Below, piece after piece: positions 34,524-47,000 of a stretch of DNA of 64,000 nt. Numbering within the stretch: position 1 is the first letter of the stretch; each line of letters opens with the position of its first letter. Position numbers and translations under genes: made by a program. The DNA lies in contig JACBWW010000022.1 of assembly GCA_020086605.1 (NCBI GenBank), forward strand, positions 4,888,512 through 4,952,511. Reading direction: 5' to 3'. This DNA comes from Lanius collurio. Taxonomy: Eukaryota; Chordata; Aves; Passeriformes; Laniidae. The notes under the pieces were generated by a model, which ran no database searches, had not been told where the DNA came from, and saw nothing but the letters and a program-made list of their open reading frames with translations.

Positions 34524-34943
34524 CTCTTCCTCATGTTTATGAGAGTTGCACAGTAATTTTAAAAAGAGGGAAGTTGCACATTCAGACACTAATGACAGAT
34601 GTTTGCACTAACTAGACGCTGAGACAAGTCTATACATTACCTCTAGAAACTTTTGGTTTGCCCTATATAGGCACATTTTACTTATGCTTTGACTTTTCCA
34701 GATACTTGGTAGTCTAGAAAAACTTAAATGTGGGCAGAGGAACTTAATAGAGAACGCAAAGAGAATAATTTAGTGCTTTTACGTACCAGAAGTAACTAAT
34801 ACAAACCCTTCAAAAGCCATCAGTTCCAAAATTTAATAAACAAAAGTAGTTTAACACACAATCTACACATATGGTGAATGCACCTGAAGGACGTTTACCT
34901 GGTTCTTAAACAGAATCAAACAGTTGTAAACTGAACAGAATCT
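34518..34943 (-). other. BRD7: BRD7 3' UTR (to first strong poly(A) signal)
   Basis: Non-coding sequence from the stop to an AATAAA on the - strand at 34523-34518. Further - strand AATAAA signals lie at 33736-33731 and 32998-32993, so longer isoforms are possible. The end is inferred. Confidence 0.55.
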
Positions 34944-35008
34944 TCAGCCTGTAACTGCACCACACTCATTTTCAGGGACAGTGATGGTCTTCTTAGGCTC
35001 TTCAAAGT
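34944..35008 (-). CDS. BRD7: BRD7 coding exon 17 and stop
   Basis: Encodes DFEEPKKTITVPENECGAVTG then TGA; EEPKKT and the ECG near the end match human. Acceptor ACTTTCAG. The C-terminal tail differs slightly from human. Confidence 0.93.
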
Positions 35009-38000
35009 CTGAAAGTTTACAAGATAGAGCAGGTCACCGACCACAGAATATGCAATGAAAGACATGCATATACAGCAGAGCACACCTCAAGTCATTTGCT
35101 ATTTTTGCAGATAGCCCTGTGTTAGCTGGTTGATCAGCAACAGTCCCAGAAAATCCTGTGTTACAGCTGGTTCTGTCACAAAGCCTCTGTGTAATGTTAT
35201 GGAAAAGAAAAGGCTCAGTAACTTTAAAATTGAAATTTCTTGAGCCGTTTCCTTGAAAAGAGAAATGACTTCCTGAATTAATCCTACTCTTTCAGTTGAA
35301 ATGTTATTTAATGAACACTTTCATAAACCACAGATTGAGTAAATTTGGTATGTGAATTACATTTCTTGAGAAGAAATTCTTCCCTGCCCTACCCCAACTC
35401 TGGGAACACTTTTGCTGCACATGTACTACACAGGGGAGGTCTGGCTCTGGCATTGGACTCCATTGACCAGACTCCCTAATCCAGCAAAAACAGCCACTAC
35501 TTTTGGCTGGATAAGGTGAGTTGAAATGCTGTCAACTTATAAAGCACTCCAGCTGGCCAAACTAAGCAAAAGGAGTGTGCAGCCAAAAAAGCAGGAATCA
35601 CGATGTTCTCATTTTAGCAAGTGAGGAATTTTAACTCCTCTCCTGCAACTTCACACTAAATGGAAAAATTAAAATTGAATGAATTACCAAGCTTTAAAAT
35701 TTGGCAGTGATGTAAGATGGATTGTAAAGTAACCATGTAACTGAACCAAAGTTCCATACGTACAAAAGACTGATGTTGGACTGAGACCAAAGGCAGCAAG
35801 TTTCCATTTGAAACAGAATTTAAAAAGGAGAGAAGAACTGAAAATTGGAACCACACCACTGCAAGTTCTACCATAAACCAGTCTAAGCATCTGCAGCTGT
35901 GGTTTTGTTCCAGCTGAACAGATGCTACAAGATGTTTTAGTATACTCACCCTCTGTCAGATCTACCCAGTTGTCTTCTGTCTCAGGCAGGGGAACTGAGA
36001 TTCCCATTGCTTTCCGGATTCCATAGGTACTGACAATATCACCTGGAGTCACTTGCTGGGCAAGTTCTTTCAGGTTATTGGTTACTCTCTCCGCTAGAAA
36101 AGATAAGGAGGTGTGTTTATATGCTGTAGGTAAGACACAATATTGTTGAATCACCCTGCAAGCAGTTTAATTATTGAAGTACACTGGGAACTATGTTAAA
36201 TAACGTGTCTGCACCACAAGAGCTCTGCTGTGCTGTGTGCAGCCATGCCAGACATCTTGGGAACCAAGAGATGGGTAAGAAAGACCAAGGAGTGAAACAG
36301 CTGCTGCCCAAGGCTTGCTGCCATCAGGAAACACCAGAAGTTAAAGAGTAAGTTAATGAAACTTGGGCTACACTCAGAAGCTGGGAGAGGGCTGGTGCCA
36401 CCCACACAGCACTGGTGTTCGTAATAGCTGGATTTTGGGATTCAGCACAGAGCTCTGGATGTAAACTAGAGAGACTGTTCTTGTTGCTACAAATGTGGTT
36501 TTCCCTCAAGAAGGAAGCTGTAAGTAGTAAAACTTAAAAGAGATGGTATTTGATCTGGTTTTGACTTGGTGTAGTACCAACTTAGTCATATTTCTTCAAT
36601 AATGGGGAATTTATCTAATCACATCAATGTGGTTTAGTTTAGACCATGAATAGTGTTGCACAAGTCAGTTTTACTTGCAAAACATTCACTCTCTGCACAG
36701 AGTCTTGTCTTAGAGGGTTACCATTAACACAAGCTGCGTAATTTAATTGACCTGTAACACAAGAACCTTTGCTTAAATCACTAAGTAATGTATGAGTGGT
36801 ATTAATTAGTGTAACACAATAGACTGATAACTAGATTAATCCTGGACCAAAGCTAGACTTGAAAGAAGAACCTGGTAATAGTTAAACAACTCTTACTCAA
36901 AGACACTGCAAAACTCATGGAGTTACAGGTATTTGGCTGTTGTCTGTCCCATGGCATAGAAAAGCTTTAATCAGTTCTATTGATATTTAGGAATAAAGAG
37001 GAAATAATTGTAATTACTGTTCAAAATTTTTATCTGGCTTTACATGCAAAAAAATTTAAATTAATCTTCTAGGCCTAACAGGGCCCATAATCTACACTAT
37101 AGCTCTTGAGATTTTTTCTTGGAGTTGATACCAGTTGGGACTTGATCAATTCTGCAAGAATGATCAGAAAAAGTGTATTTACCCAAATGCATTTCTCTGT
37201 AAGACGGACCCAGAAGACAAATCATGTTAGGGGGTGGTTTTGTACTCAGTCGTTCATTTTGAGCATCCTGGAGTTCTCTGAGCAGCTTTGTTGTTTCATC
37301 AAGTTTCCTCTGGAAGATTTCAGCCTCTGTTTAAAGAGAAAAAGAAAGTCCTCAGTAGTGAGATTTAAGTAAAGTCTATTTACTTACTTTATGATATAAA
37401 ATGTTGTAAGGGACTGAGAAATTGAAAGAATTACAGACTACCAAGAATGCTTACCCTCAGAATCAAATTCTTCTATAGGCATGCCAAAGTTTGTAACTGC
37501 TTTTAGAGCTGTAAGTCTGTCACTATTGGCAGTGTCCAACCTGGCAGCAATATCAATTTCCATAATCTGAAAAAAAAATAAAAAATCAGCAAGTAATAAT
37601 TTAGATAATACTTAGCCTTGAAACAACAAAACTGTCTGGGGAAGATCAGAACACAAAGTTAAGGTTAATCTGCTCCATAAAAATAAAGTGGACATATAGA
37701 GGGAAAGCTGACAAGACACCCTGTGAAACTTGCTGTTCTACACTTACTCTGTTTACAGTTACCTATTTCATACCCAAACAGAAAATGGCATCTGCAAAAC
37801 CACTGGGGATATGCACAAATTATGTAGTAACTCAAGACCACCCTCCCAATTAAAAAACAGTTTAAAATCTTCTTCAGCTCACCTAAAGGAGATTTTATTG
37901 AAGATCTGAGGCCAAAATTCAGAAGGAATCTGGGCACTGGCTGCAGATGAAGAGATTCTTCAGGAGAGCAGCCCTGGCCCTAGAACTGCTTTCTCTAATT

Positions 38001-41000
38001 GAGCAAAGTTTGGGTGGAATGATTTGAGATCTATAATGTATTGCCTACAGAGGCACAAAGTGAGAACTTCTCAAAAACTGCTACATACCATGTGGCATCT
38101 TACCTGTACATTACAAATTCATGTTAAACCAAGCCAGACTAAGACAGAAAAAAAGCTACAGCTCCCAATAATCACAAACAAAAATATATAAGCATATTCT
38201 TCCAGTTCTCTTGACATATAGTTAAGACTTAATGTTTTGGAGAACCTTATTCTTCTCATGCCTACAAAGAGACATACCATTTTCACAAGTCACAGTGTGT
38301 ATTTACAGCTTGTCAAAGTCTCAGTGTGGGTGTATAGGCCTGAAAGTTGTAGGCAGTTTTATATCTGTGAGCTTGGACAGGCTGGTTGGAGAAGTTACTT
38401 AATATAGAAATATTTTACCTTTACATCTTTCATTGCATCGCTTCGTTCATGAGGGCCTTCAGCCTCCTCCAATGGCTAAACAGAGAAAGGATTTTTAAAG
38501 AAGGTGTTAAAATTACTCTTTTAAATTCAAAGTAAAACCTTAAAAGGTGCAGTATTTTTAAAGGGAGGTAAATATGCAGTGTCGTAATGTTCTTTAAAAC
38601 AAGTTATAATGCAGCTCTTTTTTAGGGTCTTTCTTGGGGTATTAACATTTACTAAAATGCATTTTTTCAGCTCAGGTTTTATTTCTCTTTGCAAAGTTCA
38701 CAGCAATGTCACATCAGAGACTATTTACTGAGGTGCAGGAAGAAGAGGAAGGGTGTTTATTAGAGGCTGAAATATTTTCTGTTTCTGTATGTAATTGTAT
38801 TCCTCTTAATACTGCCAAGAGTAAGTGGGCAAATCCTGTCAGTCAGTGCCATTGCTGGGTACTAGAAAAGAGCTAGTGTGATGCTAAGGAAAGGTGTGAA
38901 CTGAGACAAAAAGGTGATCTTTGGTCCATGAACTACATCTAGTATTAATTTAGATAATTAACCCATTAGTAAATGGCTACAATCTGTTTATTTCAACAAT
39001 TTGCATTGATTTGAAACTCAAAGCAAGACTTTTAGTTAAAAGGAACTGTTCTAATGAGATTCTCAAATAATTCTTGGATTGTCAATTAAGTTAAGGTTGT
39101 CAAATGAACCCCTTTGATTCCAGTCATGTTTATCACAGACAGGATTGCTAAGAATTGCCTAAGAATTTAAAGAGATGCTGTTTGGTATTTTTACATAGCA
39201 CATATCTGAGTTTAAAGTGCGGTACCAAGTAAAGGGAAAAATGACCTGAATTAAACAGTGGCAGCTAGGAATGTGATAAAATTTTCATGGAAAAAAAAGC
39301 CTATCGATGACCACCTCATTTTTAAACAACTGCTTATTGGTCTTGGAACAGGAGTTAGTGATAGTGGGAATGGGACAATGGACAAAGAATGTGTGATTAT
39401 CTCTCTATCTACAATATGTTGTTAATATTCACATTTCACTAATTAAAAATAGAATAATTCCTTTCCAGAAAATCCTGCCACTGGAGACAAAGATAGTCTT
39501 CATTTTCCAATTCTATCAGTTAAAAGGAAGCTCATCAATAGGATCAGCACTATCTTTTTCTTGCTTTAGAGCTTGTGTGCTAAAACCAAAGAACAGATAG
39601 TACACAAATCCACTCTTACCATTTCTAGTTCTCTGAGAGCTCTAGAATGTCCTCCTTTAGTTAGAACATCAAGCAAACTATCAGCCATTAATAGAGGATA
39701 ATCCTGGGATTTCATAAAAAAATCTTGAATACTGAAAGAATAAAGACAGTTATGGTAACTACTTTCATATCAAACATTTAATGTAAAAAAGTTACACAAG
39801 GTCAAACCAGTACGTGCAGCACAGAAAACACAAGAAGGACAGGATCTGATTGAAACAGCTTGCTTTAATCATCCATGCCTTCTGTAGCTGAGGAACCCAT
39901 TCTGAATGGAATACTGGAAAACTTGGGAAAGTGTAGTGCCTCAGGCACCTGCATCAACACAAAAGTAAACTTGCATAGGCACTTCACGTTTACACTGTAC
40001 TAAAGTATTCCCCTATTTTCTAAGAATTTATATCACTGATTCTCATAAAACAAAAGAGCTTTGAAGTTTTTATAATCAAGAATAATAAACCAATAGAATT
40101 AATTATTTTTACAAAGTTGTATCTCATTCAAGGCAGTAATGAATGTTAAAAAAATCCAGTTTGTATAAACATTTGTACAACTCAGTAATTTTCTGGCTTT
40201 GAACATGAGCCCTTCAGTTACAAATACATCTAAGTTTAGACAGTGTATCACTAGGAATCAGCAGCATTAAAATTCTTCCACTTTGGCTAATTACACTTTT
40301 AGAGGCAGGTTCTTCTACTGAAGTATTTGTTTCTTACACAAACCAACCCCTGTGAGCTATAAAGACAGCAGTGCATTCCACAGAAAAGCAAGCCCATCCT
40401 GCAGAGTTGCACCTAAGTGCTTCTGTCCATGTGAGCTGTACTATGCATCCCGAATTACCTGGAAGATCCTTGATTAGAGTCTTCCCCATATGTTGAATAG
40501 ATTAAGTCAGAATCTTCTTTGCTTATGTTGGCAAATGTTGAATCGTATGTTGGCGCATAGGAACTGAAGGGGCCGTAATTCAAGTATGTCACTAATGAAT
40601 AACAACAGTATTAATTATTACCCTGCTTTGCATGCATCAGATAGAAATGAGAAGGGGCTGTAAAACAATATCCAAAAAGAAACTTTAAAGGAATGTATTT
40701 CTTAAGGTGAAAACAAGCCTTCACTGAACACCATCTGTTCACAATGTAACAACTTTCCGTAACATCTAAATCAAATGCATTTGTATTTGCAAATATGTCA
40801 TTAACACCACTGTGTGCCTTAGCACAACATGAACAGTCTGATGCTGGAAACAGGTTTTCAGGCTCCCCCCATGTCTTTTAAAGCTACCAAAACCCTTTCT
40901 CTGTCTAGTAGTTTCTCTTCTCCATGCAGATGAAAAGTAAATACTTCATCCCTCTTGTATGTTTAAATTAAGCTGGACTCTGCAATGTACTGTTTAATTG

Positions 41001-44000
41001 TGTGATAGATACAAAGAATCATAAAATGGTTTGGATTGGAAGTGACCTTAAAGATCACCCAGTTCCAACTGCCCTGCCATGGGCAGGGCTATGTAATAAT
41101 GTGCTTTATCTTTAGAAGTCCTTAGTTCCAAATTTGTGTGCTAGTAACAAGATCAACACACTGTGTTTGTAAAAGAAGAATTTGTATTTTTTAAAAAACA
41201 TCAGTGCTTACCTGGAGTAACCTTATTTCTTTTATCTTCTTTGAACCCTTGTAATGTATTAACTCCTGACTGAAGCCTTCCTGCTGTCATTCCCAGCTTT
41301 ACAGGGCAGTAACCTGGTTCTGCAATAGGATATATCAAAATACATGAACAGAGAAGGCATAGGAAGATGTCTAAACTCAATACTCACACTAAAAACTCAG
41401 AATAAACAGGACATGGCTCTCAAAGTGTGCTTTCCTATCCAAATGCCTCACATTAATGATCTGGGACCCATACAGTCCCCAGGTCTGAAACACCTGTTAG
41501 CTTTTGGGTCAGCAGACACTGCACTCTGTACATGGACAAGAAATAAGAGGATCCCAGAAAATTTTCAAGCAGCAAAAGCGTTCTTTTGAAGCTTCCACAA
41601 ACAGCTGACACAAACCAGAGAAGCAATAGCACTGAGAGCTCTCACCAGCTGTGCCTAAGAGCAGCCACAGCTGAGGCCCATCTACATGATCCCTCAGCTG
41701 CAGCTTTTTCAATCCAGATCTTTATCAGACTGGAAAGATGCATTCAGTTCTTGGTCTGGATTTGCTCATCTGCCCCTGCAAAGAAGCAGCAGAACAGGTA
41801 GGTGGAAGTGGCTTGTTATCTGAACCATGCCAACTTACCTCCTGCAGCAAGGTCAACTGGATTAAGAAGGCCCAGAGTTGTTGTACCATCTGGTTTTCTT
41901 CTTTCAAATTCACACTGAAATACAATCAGACTACTTTAATTTACATAGTAGTTGAAATTCCTGATCCTTAAACTAATGAAAACATTTATTGAAACTGTTT
42001 TATCTGCAGGAATAAGAAAGGAAATCAGTCACTCAGAAATGAGCGCTGCTCTAAAATTTTACTTTCACTAGGTAACATTATTACAGGTATAGGCACAAGG
42101 AATTAAGATATTATGATAAATATCAATGTTTCTGCAGTGGCCAAGAGACAAAAAATGTAGAAAATGAAACAGGCTGAGTTCCTTCTCCTGTAACATTAGT
42201 GACCTTTGATCAGGTATGTGTCTGTTTCAGAACTGTGAGATTTTTGCAGGTCAGATTTATTTTCTTGAGCTTTCTACAATTCATCCTTTCCTATTTCTTT
42301 ATTGAAAATTTAAAGTCAACTTGCTCTGCTGATGAAATTTAGCACTCATTCAAATAGTGATTTTTTTTTTTTTTTAACCTTATGCTGTTACATAGATCAT
42401 CAATGGTGTAAAATGGTATTACAGATAATCAGTGGTGTGAAATGGTGTAAGCTGTAGTAAAAGCAGATGTGGAGTTTCAGCTGGTGTAAGATGCCGAGGA
42501 AGCCTGGTTCATGGAAAAGTGAAAGGAGCTCTGAAATCCCCCAGCACTCACCTGGCTGTTTGCAAGGCGCCTGGTTAACTTGCCTCCAGACTCCCTAACA
42601 ATCCGATCAATCTGCTCCTGTTCCCTTTCCAAGCTGTTGCTTCGTAATTTGTCTTCAAGCAGGTCTTTGTCCTTCCTGTGAATGTACCCACACAATGCAG
42701 TGACTAGATGGAACACCAGCTAGTTAAATAACACAAAAGGACATCGTGACAATATTGTTTTAGCCAACTCTGCAACTGGTTTTGTAGCTGGAACAACTAA
42801 CAATGAAAAAAGCGCCATTGAATATGACTGCATTTAATACAGCTGGGGAAGGCACCTGACAAAGGTTTACGTCAGCAAATGCTATGTTAATAACCATAAA
42901 GATTTCTGTGTAAAGGTCTCCCACAAAATTAAGGTAACTTTTGGTATATTAGATACTCTTCATTGGAGTATCCAGTATTTATCTACCTAAACATTTACTA
43001 TCTTTGTACCTGGTATTTCTAGATATGAAAAGCTATTACAGGAAGTACGCTTTCTGTAGCTAGGCAGCTGCATGTTTCAAATACAGCCACAAACAACAAA
43101 AAGTAATCGAAATTGGCTACGTAGCTTTTTGTACCAAAATGTTTAAAAGCTCATGTTTGCAAGCTTTCTCCAAAACTGTACTATCTCTGTGAAATAGACA
43201 CTAAACCAGAAAATAGTTGAAGGAATGGAGTTGATGAGCAGTACAACCATACCTACATGCAAAAATGACTGTATACCATAAAAGGTCCTAAACTTATTGG
43301 GTTTTAATAGATGAGGATGCTTTCTCTAAGTGCTGACCCCTTGAGATGACAATGTTTTAGTGTGTAAGTAATACCAGAAATAAACCCATATCCACTGGTT
43401 CCTAAGTCATCTTGTTTCAGTAGCATTTAAAAGGTATATCCTATAATTACTCAGATAATACTTCACTTTTTGTGCTCTTTGCTAGGTGTTTTGAATGCTT
43501 TGGTGTCACCATCCATAGGGTCTCCTCTGTCTTTCCCAGGAACATTTTCCTCTTCCCCAGTTTGCTGAAGTTCTGTCTTGTCCTTCTGCTTCCTTGACTT
43601 CTGCAGGTCAGCCATGAATTCTATACTTTGTTTCAGGCTCTGAATTCTCTCCTAAATAACATCAAAATCCTTTTATTTGCTGTTTCAATTAATCTTTTTG
43701 TAACCTACCCAGAGAAGCTCATTTTATTTCAGTTCTTTCTTACAGTAGTAAATATAAACAGAGTCTAGAAGGTGATACATTAAACGCAACTATTTCTACA
43801 ATGACTGATCTGGCAGCAGTACTAAAACAATTACTACTTATATTCCAACCTACAAGCATTTGACAAATATCAGTAAGGTTTTATTAATTTTCAAGAGATC
43901 CCCATAAAAGGGATTAAAGAGGGATCAAAAAAAGCAGCAGTATACTTTTTAATATTTTGGTTGGTGATTTTGTTACCTGGCTGAGTATCTTCATCCCTGA

Positions 44001-47000
44001 GTGCAGCAGTTTTTTTGCAGCTTTGTAGTAAATGGTGTCTGGTTTGTTGTAAATCATTGCATTATTACACATCAGTTTGAAGTTATCCTGTATGAACATT
44101 AATAATTTTGGAATGAAAGTTAATTTTACAGTGTACTATACCGATAGTCTTGTTGCAAATGTGGTGTCTCAAGCTTTAAGGGAAAAAAAATTAAAGACTA
44201 TTTTTAAGGAATGAATTTAAGAAATCTATTAAAAATGTAAACAGGAATAAGCATGTAATTTAGTTTTAAGACTTGAATCTATTGGCCCAATAAACATCCT
44301 GCAAGTATTCTTAAGTATTCAGTACTGTTTGTAGTTTTTCAAGTTCTAAGGGAAGCCCTCTTAGCTACAACTACCCACCTCCAATCAGCAGTCATGAAAA
44401 CAAAACCAAAGTGAAGCAACATAACATGGACAACGAAAAGCTGAAGTTCAAAGTTAAATTATTACAAAGACTACACCAAAATTTTAGTTGCAATGAAGAA
44501 ACGTATGCTTGTTTGAAATTCCAGGGAGCTAGAAACAGCACTTCTATACTCACTGCAGCCTCCAAAGGTGAATATGTTTTATCACATTCTCATCTATTTA
44601 CAAAGTTAAAATTAAAAACTAACTAGAAACAGCTGTTAAAATAGCAAATATTCTTCTTAAGTTTTGGAGATCTAAAGAAGAATGTGCAAGAAAACACAAC
44701 CAATACTGTAAACTAACATCTGACTAATCCTTAATTACACACAAATTACACCTCTCCAGTCCTCATCTAGCCCAGTAAAGAACTGGAGAGTATTTCTGAT
44801 AAGGAAAACTAAACAAAACTAGGTCCCACATCTTTTAAAAGCTTTAGGAGGCTTTCAGAACAGGCCCTTGAATCCATTAGATACACTACAGCACCAGGGT
44901 AAGTGGTTGCTGCCAATAGTACACTGAGCCTTCACTCATTGATTACTAGATTAGACTGGAAGAAGTAACAGATCTAAAAAAAAACCAGGCTGAAGACAAA
45001 CTGACAGGTTCTATAGAATCCTGCACAAAACCATTTGAGATGCACATTTACAAATCAGAAGTGTTTTCTCTTTTACTGTCGGAACTTGCTCACAAAAATT
45101 CAAGAAGAAACATTTCTTGAGGCAGAAGTACCAGTTCTTTTTGGCATCTTTATATTCTCATAAAATACTAGACTTCAGGTCAATTGAGCATAATATTTCT
45201 TTGTAGTCAAAACAAAATTCAAAGCATTACCTTTAATTCTTCTATGGACTGGTACCCATTGTTCTTGATCTTCTCTTTCATGGTACTAAAATCCATTGGG
45301 TTTTTAATGATCATGGAATAGCCAGGGGCAATAAAGTCAGTCACAGGAAATGAAAAGAAAGAACTTGGATCCTTTCTGTTAAGAAATGAAAGACAGTTTT
45401 TTATGTTTCAACTTGTAACAAAGAACATACTGAGTTTGGAATTAAATAGAAAGGAAATAACTAAGCTGAAAAGGACTCAGAACTATAAAGAGAGAAATAG
45501 CTTGTGTCAGCATAATCTTTTTCTTTCAAGGTTGAAAAGATCTTGTATGCAAACCCATATATCAAAAAAGTGCTACAAATGTATTTTAGAAGTTATTTCT
45601 ATATTTAGATAACTACCTGTGTTCCAAAGAGGATGAAAAAACCCCAATTTTTGAAATTATTTTGGATTTTAACACAGGGGTTTTATACTATATTGTAATT
45701 AATTAAAAATAAATATATATCATAAGAATATTCTTGTCATTCATCGCTTACCCTGAAATTATCAGAGGGAAAGAGACAAGGTTTAAAATCAAAAGTGCTG
45801 CTTTTTATAGGCAGGGAAAGGGAGCCAAAATTAACACAGGCATTTTTTGGTAACTGACACCACACCTAGGTCTTGAAAACTTACGGGTAAGAGAAAACTT
45901 GCAAATAAACTTTCAAGCTCAATCTGGTGAGACAGCTAAAGAGAAAGATCTCTAGATCTTTCAACCACTCTTGTACAAGACACAGATACTCTTAAAGTCA
46001 AGAAACATTATCTTATTTAAGAGACTACTTGAAAGAACTGGAGACTTGATTGTTTTAATCAAAAGACATTTGGCTAGTAACACATTAAGAGAACGTGGTT
46101 GAAGTTTTCAAGTGCATGCTTCCTTTTTATAGTAAATAATGCTACAATAGGAGAACTCAAAGTAAAAGAAACTTTGGCAAGTTGATTATAAACTCTTGTG
46201 CCTTCCTTTCAAAAGGTTCCCCTAAAGAAAGCATCACATTACTGGAAAATTATCCTGGGTTTGAAAGTTTTTTAAAACTATGAACTTGAAACTGGAGGTG
46301 TTCACAAGAAGCCTAAGCTGAAGAGAAGTTTTAAGCGTATGTTCTTAAACTAGCACTTAAATTCCTAAAATAGCCCTCTTAGCAATATATTTAGTAACAA
46401 TATTTTTACTCAGCTTTGTATATGCCCCTTCCTTTACTGTGTATTACTTTCACTTCACAGCTCTGCAAGCCTGGAGCACAGACATTACCTCTGCAGCTGT
46501 CTCATGAGTTGATTCAGAGCTTCCTGAAGGGGTGTCTGTTCCACCTCTAGACCAAAAACAAGGAGAGGAGAAAGGGTGTGAGGCAGAACTGACTGCACAA
46601 GGTATTAAACTTCCAAGAAGTTATACATTAATGAACAAAGCTGATATGCCTTGAGAATTAAGTGTAAAGAAAAGAATACGATGGCAAACCCCACCATACC
46701 TACAGGGGATATACATTTCTCATTGCCCTTACTTGACATTATGCTCACTCTGACAGAAGTACCAGACACCACTGTGCTAAAGAAGTGTGCAGCAAGCTAA
46801 TTGCAAACTTTTGTATGACGTGGAGAAAAACACTGAGACAGCAAAAAATGCCAAGTCACTTGCTATAGAAACAAAGAACAATAAAACATGAGTCAACTAG
46901 AGAAAACATGAATTAGCAAAAGAAATTTCTTTTATTCCCCTACCTTCCTGCTTTGATAAAGTACTTGTCAGTGGTTTCTCTGGTGACAATTCCATTCTGA

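Noticed and set aside
35684..36154. 156-aa open frame on -
   Set aside because: This is BRD7 exon 16 read through into both introns, not a separate gene.
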